From contig JBMOJB010000058.1 in assembly GCA_049316985.1 (NCBI GenBank), positions 1-20,130 of the forward strand: a DNA stretch of 20,130 nt, read 5' to 3'. The translations under genes and the position numbers were made by a program. Under the pieces are notes generated by a model. The model made no database searches. It saw only the letters and a program-made list of their open reading frames with translations, and was not told the origin of the DNA. Position 1 is the first letter of the stretch, and every line of letters begins with the position of its first letter. Below are positions 15,251 through 20,130 of this stretch, piece after piece. This DNA comes from CANHEE01 sp049316985. Lineage in GTDB: Bacteria > Bacteroidota > Bacteroidia > Chitinophagales > Saprospiraceae.

Positions 15251-17674
15251 TTAGTCTTTGTCTTTTTTAGTAACAATTGTCACAAAAGCTGCTCTGCGTG
15301 GAGCAGGAGGGGTAGATTCCAAGCCCTTGATAGATTTCCAGAGCACCTCATTAAATTCTTTTTCCGGTACTTTATCCAAGTGAGTCAGGTTAAAATTAAT
15401 AGATTTTTTGCTCAGCCAGTTGTCTGCCAGATTCCTCTCATCAATATCCACCTGATTCTTCAAACTATTATAGGGAGAAAAATCGGGTTTATTGGTAAAA
15501 CAGCGCCACATCGGCGTCGCTGCAGCATCGTATTGGCTCATTGGCGGTATTCCCAGTATCAATTCCATCGTCCTCAGCATGGAGGATGTTGAATATTGCG
15601 TATGATCGATAAAATTTCTCTTGATGTATGGGCTGATAACAAATGCAATCGAACGATGTGCATCAACATGATCGGGTCCATTCTGAGCATCATCCTCCAA
15701 AACAAAAATCGCAGATTCTTTCCAAATAGAGGAGTGCGATAAGTGCTCAACAAAACGGCCAAATGCAAGATCATTATCGGCAACTGCAGCAAATGGACTG
15801 TAAGAACCTTTGGCCATTCCTGAAGTATGGTCATTGCCAAATCGAACTGTGTTGAATTGTGGAACTTTAATTACAGTTAAAAGAGAATCAAAATCATGTT
15901 CCCATACTTTTTCCCTTGAAATATCTTGAATATTCAGGTCCCAAGACGAGTAATTTGGGCAGATATGGTTTTCTAAAGTTTTGTAGTTGGCTTTGTAATC
16001 ATCCGCAAACTCGCCGTAGGTGCGATAAGAAACATTAGATTTTTTGCACATATCCCAGATAAAACCACTTTTGGGAAATGCTACAGACCGGGTTCCTTCA
16101 AAATCGTAATTGCCACCACGCCCACCGTAACTCGTAGGCCATGTTTTTTCAACAAAATCATTTGCGTATGCTGCCATCGACCAGTTGTGACCATCGGCAC
16201 TTACTTCAGCATCGACATAAAAATTGTCTAAAAGCACAAAATTTTCTGCAAGTGCATGATGGTTGGGCGTGATTTTTCTGGGAAATAAACAAAGCGAACT
16301 ATCGCCATTTCCTTGCGCTAAGTCGCCGAGTACCTGATCATAAGTGCGGTTTTCTTTGATGATATAAAACACGTACTTGATTGGTGAAATTTGTCCTACT
16401 TTAGTTGGTATAGGACCATTCTGCTCACCTTCGGCACTTACTTCATCGTTTTTTTGGTAAGGCGAATTGGAATAGGCGACACGGCTCAAAAAGGCAAGAT
16501 CCTTTGCTGTGGGCATGTTAAATATCGAAAGCTTACCTAAAAACAAAGCTCCAATGTATTGGGCAGCTCGGGCGTCTTTCTTTTTCATTATTGGCTGCGG
16601 ACCGTCAGGGTTTGCTGCCGAATGATAACCCTTAGCATTTACCACGTAGATCTGATTGTCTATGACCCTGACTGAAGTAGGGTACCATCCTGTTGGAATA
16701 AATCCTTTGCTTTTGCTTTCCGCTTTGACACTTATATCGAAAATCGACAGATTGTTGTTGTCAGCATTTGCGATAAAGAGCGTTTTGTTGTCGGCACTAA
16801 TGGCCAGACTATTTGGGGTTGATCCACTTAGAGACTCCGGGAACAGCGATGTATTTAAGGTTTCTATGACTTTTTTGGTATTGAGATCGACAACACTCAC
16901 TGAATTATCCAAAGAATTGGCAACAAACAAGCGTTTTTCTTTATCATCTATCACAATTTCATTGGGATTTCCCCCAACTTCAATATCTGATTTTCGTGCT
17001 ACAGTGTAAGCATCAAACACTGCAATTTTTTTTGCTCCCCACAAGGAGATATACAATTCCCGCTGTGCGCGGTTCGAAGCAATTGAATAGGCTTCGCTGC
17101 CGAGGTCAATTTTTTGTTCGACTTTATTGTCAAACAAATTGCAGACATAAAGTGAATTGTCCTCTTTGCTAACACAAAATAGCTTGTTTTGCTGATCATC
17201 TACCAACATACCTGTCAGGCAAATCTTTTCTTTAGGCCAGGGTTCGCCGAGTTTGATTTCTCCTGCTGCTTTTAAGGTCTGTTTTTCAATTTGAAAAATA
17301 AGGATTTTGTTGTCGTTGCCACCTGATGCGAATAGTTTATCCTCATTTTCATTAAAAGCAAGGCCGTACCAGGCTTTTTGTACATCGATTCGTGAAATTT
17401 CACTATTGGTTTTGCTGTCAAAAAGTTGAATGAACTGCTTGCCAACACCATTATTGACCACAGCAAAATAGTTTTTATGGGGAGAAACAACCATTTGTAA
17501 AGGTAAATCACCGAGGTCAACTGTTTTTTCAGCATAAGGTGTGAGGTGCCAGCCATTGGGTAAAGTCAGCCTGTTTTCTTCCAATTTCTCCAATTGGATG
17601 TTTTTCGTTTTGCAAGAAAGCAACAATACAGCCGATGTCAAGGCTATGATTAATAAATTGGAATAATTTTTCAA
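15251..17674 (-). CDS. Lipoprotein YncE-like beta-propeller / phosphoesterase fusion protein
   Basis: 807 residues, same design as the next gene but lipid-anchored: MKNYSNLLIIALTS then lipobox LLSC with Cys21. Residues about 40-390 are the YncE-type propeller; about 430-740 the phosphoesterase domain, with KENRTYDQVLGDL (ENR 441-443), DAEVSADGHNW, RFGNDHTSG (611-619) and EDDAQNGPDHVDAHRS (660-675). The start is a TTG: an in-frame TAA lies only 15 nt upstream and no ATG is available before the signal peptide. It stops one base before the ATG of its paralogue, so the two form a tight two-gene operon from an old duplication. It is expected to act at the outer membrane or its periplasmic face. 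The lipoprotein plus soluble pair suggests work at two sites or on two related substrates (inference). Confidence 0.83.
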   Translation of the reverse strand: MKNYSNLLIIALTSAVLLLSCKTKNIQLEKLEENRLTLPNGWHLTPYAEKTVDLGDLPLQMVVSPHKNYFAVVNNGVGKQFIQLFDSKTNSEISRIDVQKAWYGLAFNENEDKLFASGGNDNKILIFQIEKQTLKAAGEIKLGEPWPKEKICLTGMLVDDQQNKLFCVSKEDNSLYVCNLFDNKVEQKIDLGSEAYSIASNRAQRELYISLWGAKKIAVFDAYTVARKSDIEVGGNPNEIVIDDKEKRLFVANSLDNSVSVVDLNTKKVIETLNTSLFPESLSGSTPNSLAISADNKTLFIANADNNNLSIFDISVKAESKSKGFIPTGWYPTSVRVIDNQIYVVNAKGYHSAANPDGPQPIMKKKDARAAQYIGALFLGKLSIFNMPTAKDLAFLSRVAYSNSPYQKNDEVSAEGEQNGPIPTKVGQISPIKYVFYIIKENRTYDQVLGDLAQGNGDSSLCLFPRKITPNHHALAENFVLLDNFYVDAEVSADGHNWSMAAYANDFVEKTWPTSYGGRGGNYDFEGTRSVAFPKSGFIWDMCKKSNVSYRTYGEFADDYKANYKTLENHICPNYSSWDLNIQDISREKVWEHDFDSLLTVIKVPQFNTVRFGNDHTSGMAKGSYSPFAAVADNDLAFGRFVEHLSHSSIWKESAIFVLEDDAQNGPDHVDAHRSIAFVISPYIKRNFIDHTQYSTSSMLRTMELILGIPPMSQYDAAATPMWRCFTNKPDFSPYNSLKNQVDIDERNLADNWLSKKSINFNLTHLDKVPEKEFNEVLWKSIKGLESTPPAPRRAAFVTIVTKKDKD

Positions 17675-17831
17675 TTGGTTTCGATTTTATTTTGATTGAA
17701 AATAGCAATTATTTGTAGTCCTTTACCCCGCTTACTATTGCGCTCAAGCAGAATGAATTGGTGCACAAGCAGCAAATTGGCTATCCTGTTTTTAGAGAAA
17801 AACCAGCATTTAAAAATCCGATTTACCTAGA

Positions 17832-18584
17832 TTATTCAATATTCGACATCTCTACAAAAGAGTTGTGCTTGATAAATGTGGGCAGAACCTGCAGACCAGA
17901 AAGAAGTCCATCGTTGAGATGTTGACTGAGTTGGTTCTCGGTATGTGTGCCATTTGTTACGCCGAGGCTCTTGAAGCAACCTGCATTCCTGCCTTCTTGC
18001 AGGTCTGAAGGAGTATCACCAATTTTTATCACTTCTCTTGGGTCCGTGATTCCAAATACCTTCATAGCCGCGAAAATCATGTCAGGAGCCGGTCGACCAT
18101 GTTCTACCTGATCACTGCTAATTGAAAAGTCAATCACCGAAGATCCGGTATTAACATAGTTTGCATCCAGACCATCCATCCATCCCAATTTTTCCAGAAG
18201 GATATCGGCTACTTTTCTGTAAAAACCTGTGCAAAGTGCAATCTTGACATCATTCTGCCTCAACCATCGGAAAGTTTCAAGTGCTCCTTCTGCGGGTTCT
18301 ATCGTATGTTTGGCGTACCAATGTTCTAAAATTTGCTTGAATAGTTGAAATGATTTTTGAGCCTGTATTTCAATTTCCTCCTGATCTGCGTCGGGCATTT
18401 GATTGACCCAAAGGCTCCTGAAGACATCAATTTTAGACCAGCCCATCATTGAATTGATTATTTCCGAATTGGTATTTATACCTGTCAAGGTTGATGCCTC
18501 AAGAAAACACTCCAGTACTTCATTGTAATCTTTGATAGTTGTACCAGACATATCAAACATAACCAAGCTAATTTTCTGTTTCAT
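17832..18584 (-). CDS. PhnX-like HAD hydrolase (phosphonatase-like)
   Basis: 250 residues from the ATG at 18584; a TTG at 18605 would add seven residues and is less likely. HAD motif I is FDMSGTT (nucleophile Asp11), where ordinary HAD phosphatases have DxDGT and PhnX has DxAGTT. Motif II is CTGFYRK (Thr119), motif III is HGRPAPDM with Arg164 where most HADs have Lys, and motif IV is IGDTPSD (Asp190, Asp194). The cap segment MMGWSKIDVFRSL lines up with PhnX MGLLKIDHVRAL, placing Lys51 at the Schiff-base lysine. Three auxiliary PhnX positions differ (Val54 for His56, Asn21 for Cys22, Phe121 for Tyr128, numbering recalled). It fits the PhnX-like sister family found in phosphonate gene sets; substrate may be phosphonoacetaldehyde or a hydroxylated relative. 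First gene of the minus-strand array, divergent from the transporter; 157 nt before the phosphoesterase. Confidence 0.82.
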   Translation of the reverse strand: MKQKISLVMFDMSGTTIKDYNEVLECFLEASTLTGINTNSEIINSMMGWSKIDVFRSLWVNQMPDADQEEIEIQAQKSFQLFKQILEHWYAKHTIEPAEGALETFRWLRQNDVKIALCTGFYRKVADILLEKLGWMDGLDANYVNTGSSVIDFSISSDQVEHGRPAPDMIFAAMKVFGITDPREVIKIGDTPSDLQEGRNAGCFKSLGVTNGTHTENQLSQHLNDGLLSGLQVLPTFIKHNSFVEMSNIE

Positions 18585-18780
18585 TTGTTGTGAATTTATC
18601 GGCAAATTTCTAACTTGAATGTGTACTTGATTGCATTTCTATATTATTATTTATTAAAAAATTTGTTAACTCAATTAACTCAATTCCTGACAATCTACAC
18701 TGATGTATAATGAAAATGAAGTTATTATTAAGTTTTACTTTTTTAAATACGTGCTAAGTTTTGCGCTGTAGTTTTGCGCA
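18585..18780. promoter_or_regulatory. Divergent promoter region between HAD hydrolase and transporter genes, with two direct repeats
   Basis: A 196-bp AT-rich region that must hold both promoters. It contains two perfect direct repeats: TTAACTCAA twice in tandem (18666-18674, 18675-18683), and AGTTTTGCGC twice (18757-18766, 18770-18779), the second copy abutting the transporter ATG. TAGTTTTG at 18769-18776 matches TAnnTTTG, but it would place the transcript start at or past the ATG (leaderless) and no -33 TTTG is found at the right distance, so it may be an operator rather than a promoter. Confidence 0.45.
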
Positions 18781-20055
18781 ATGGATCGTGAATCAAGATT
18801 TGGAACAACCTATTTATTGCCGGCTTTTGCCGCATTTCTTACCTACTTTTGTATGTATTGCTTTAGAAAGCCTTTTACTGCTGCATCATATGAAGGGATG
18901 TTTCTTTTGGGTTTTCAATACAAGTCAATTTTAGTAGTTGTACAAGTATTGGGTTATATGTGTGCAAAATTCTGGGGAATACGATTTATTTCAGAATTGG
19001 GTCGAAAAAATCGCAGTTTGATAATTTTGGCATTGATTGGAATATCGGAAATTGCGCTTTTGGGATTTGCAATTTTGCCAACGAACCTCAAGCCACTTTG
19101 TCTTTTTGTCAATGGTTTCCCACTGGGTTTGATTTGGGGTCTTGTTTTTTCTTTTTTGGAAGGACGGAAGAACACTGAATTTTTAGGATCGTTCATGGCC
19201 GTAAGTTTTATTATTTCTTCGGGAGTATCGAAGAATATTGGCAAGATACTAATGCTGGATTATGGGGTAGATATGTTTTGGATGCCCTTTTACATTGGCC
19301 TATTTGTATTTCCTGTGTTACTTTTTTCTTGTTGGTTGTTGACTAAAATTCCTGATCCCTCCGATGCTGATGTTGCGTCTCGCCATGTGCGTACTTCCAT
19401 GAATTCCGATGACAGAAAAAATTTATTTTATCGTTTTGCAATTGGAATAAGTCTATTTGTACTCATTTATATGATGTTGAACGCATTTAGAGACTTCAGA
19501 GATAATTTTATTGTAGAACTATGGGCTGGTTTGGGTTTTGCGTCCAATAGTTCTTTGCTGACCACCGCGGAAATTCCAATTATGATTTTCGTTCTAAGTA
19601 TTACTTCACTCACTGCGTTTATCAAGAACAATTACCAGGCTTTTTTTGTCGATCAGTTGTTGATTGCCATCTCGGCTTTCATTATTTTTGGCAGTACATT
19701 TCTGTTCCAATTGCAATACCTGAGTCCTTTACTTTGGATGATTGCCGTTGGCTGCGGACTCTATTTGGCGTACATCATTTTTCAATGCATCATTTTTGAA
19801 CGTTTTATTGCAGCATTTAAAATAAACGGAAATATAGGATTCCTCATGTATATCGCAGATGCTTTCGGTTACCTAGCGAGTATCGGTATTCTGATTTACA
19901 AAGAATTTTTCTTCAAGGCAATCCAATGGGTTGATTTTTTTATAGGATGTTGCTACCTGATTTCGGCATTTATGTTGGTGTTGATCTCTGCCGCTATGTT
20001 TTATTTCTCCCGAAAATATCGAAAATTCAAACTCATCCCCATTAACCACGAATAG
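18781..20055 (+). CDS. DUF5690 family MFS transporter, organophosphate-antiporter-like
   Basis: 424 residues with about twelve membrane helices: an MFS carrier that I assign to DUF5690. Helix 1 ends in FCMYCFRKPFTAA, close to YYLVRKNF of GlpT, where the Arg is one of the two that bind phosphate. Arg29-Lys30 occupy that place here. In helix 7, LNAFRDFRDNF (Arg237, Arg240) could supply the second arginine, as Arg269 does in GlpT. A charged loop (about 190-215) separates the two six-helix halves. The likely role is to carry a phosphonate or phosphate ester across the inner membrane in exchange for phosphate. It is divergent from the HAD gene over a shared 196-bp regulatory region, which supports a common regulon. 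The substrate is inferred, the fold is clear. Confidence 0.75.
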   Translation: MDRESRFGTTYLLPAFAAFLTYFCMYCFRKPFTAASYEGMFLLGFQYKSILVVVQVLGYMCAKFWGIRFISELGRKNRSLIILALIGISEIALLGFAILPTNLKPLCLFVNGFPLGLIWGLVFSFLEGRKNTEFLGSFMAVSFIISSGVSKNIGKILMLDYGVDMFWMPFYIGLFVFPVLLFSCWLLTKIPDPSDADVASRHVRTSMNSDDRKNLFYRFAIGISLFVLIYMMLNAFRDFRDNFIVELWAGLGFASNSSLLTTAEIPIMIFVLSITSLTAFIKNNYQAFFVDQLLIAISAFIIFGSTFLFQLQYLSPLLWMIAVGCGLYLAYIIFQCIIFERFIAAFKINGNIGFLMYIADAFGYLASIGILIYKEFFFKAIQWVDFFIGCCYLISAFMLVLISAAMFYFSRKYRKFKLIPINHE

Positions 20056-20076
20056 AAAATAACGTAACAATTGATT

Positions 20077-20104
20077 TTTGAGTCCCCTCCGAAAAGGTCT
20101 CAAA
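20077..20104 (+). terminator. Weak hairpin terminator after the transporter gene
   Basis: TTTGAG (20077-20082) pairs with CTCAAA (20099-20104), with further inner pairing of CCT and AGG, followed by an AT-rich stretch TTATATTTTA. It lies 21 nt after the stop codon. It suggests the transporter is transcribed alone or is the last gene of its unit. Confidence 0.5.
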
Positions 20105-20130
20105 TTATATTTTAAAATAATGTATAATAT

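Noticed and set aside
12529..17674. Phosphonoacetate hydrolase (PhnA) identity for the two phosphoesterases
   Set aside because: Both carry the ENRT(F/Y)D and EDD-x-Q-x-G-x-DH-x-DAHRS pattern of the phospholipase C/acid-phosphatase group and a propeller, which PhnA does not have.
1..20130. CRISPR array, tRNA or rRNA genes, intact insertion sequence
   Set aside because: No regularly spaced repeats, no cloverleaf-like sequence with a recognisable T-loop, and no intact transposase open frame were found on either strand.

Overview
The window looks like a chromosomal piece of a Bacteroidota bacterium (Chitinophagales/Saprospiria/Flavobacteriia type). The support is a SusC/SusD outer-membrane pair, a type IX secretion (T9SS) C-terminal sorting domain, a DUF3667 protein, a candidate Bacteroidota-type promoter (TTTG, 18-nt spacer, TAnnTTTG), AT-rich leaders without clear Shine-Dalgarno sequences, and low GC. 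All identifications come from reading motifs; no database search was run.

Left part (1-6455, + strand) is a loose collection of ordinary and decaying genes: the end of a rubrerythrin-like gene, a DUF2231-like membrane protein closed by a strong terminator, a TauE/SafE (TSUP) permease with an unusual soluble tail, a C-terminal remnant of an M1 metallopeptidase, a T9SS-sorted SGNH-hydrolase gene broken by a frameshift in a G-run, a gene-poor stretch of about 1 kb holding a nested palindrome, a DUF3667 protein with a small membrane partner, and an aldo/keto reductase.

Right part (6727-20055) is the interesting one. Six genes run on the minus strand in the order HAD hydrolase (PhnX-like), a lipoprotein phosphoesterase, a second secreted phosphoesterase, SusC, SusD, and an HD-domain oxygenase (PhnZ-like). 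A DUF5690 MFS transporter is divergent from the HAD gene. The HD protein keeps every residue I recall as iron-binding, gating or phosphonate-binding in PhnZ. The HAD protein has the phosphonatase-type DxSGTT and GRP motifs and a cap lysine aligned with the Schiff-base lysine of PhnX. The transporter carries an RK motif in its first helix resembling the phosphate-binding site of GlpT. Together these suggest a phosphonate-utilisation locus built on a SusCD outer-membrane importer rather than on the usual PhnCDE ABC transporter.

Proposed logic (inference): the two phospholipase C/acid-phosphatase-type enzymes, one lipid-anchored and one soluble, release a phosphonate or organophosphate headgroup at the surface or in the periplasm. 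SusCD imports it, the DUF5690 carrier takes it across the inner membrane, and PhnZ-like and PhnX-like enzymes break the C-P bond. The hydroxylase that normally feeds PhnZ (PhnY or TmpA type) and an aminotransferase or FAD oxidase for a PhnX-like enzyme are not in the window; they may lie beyond the right edge or elsewhere.
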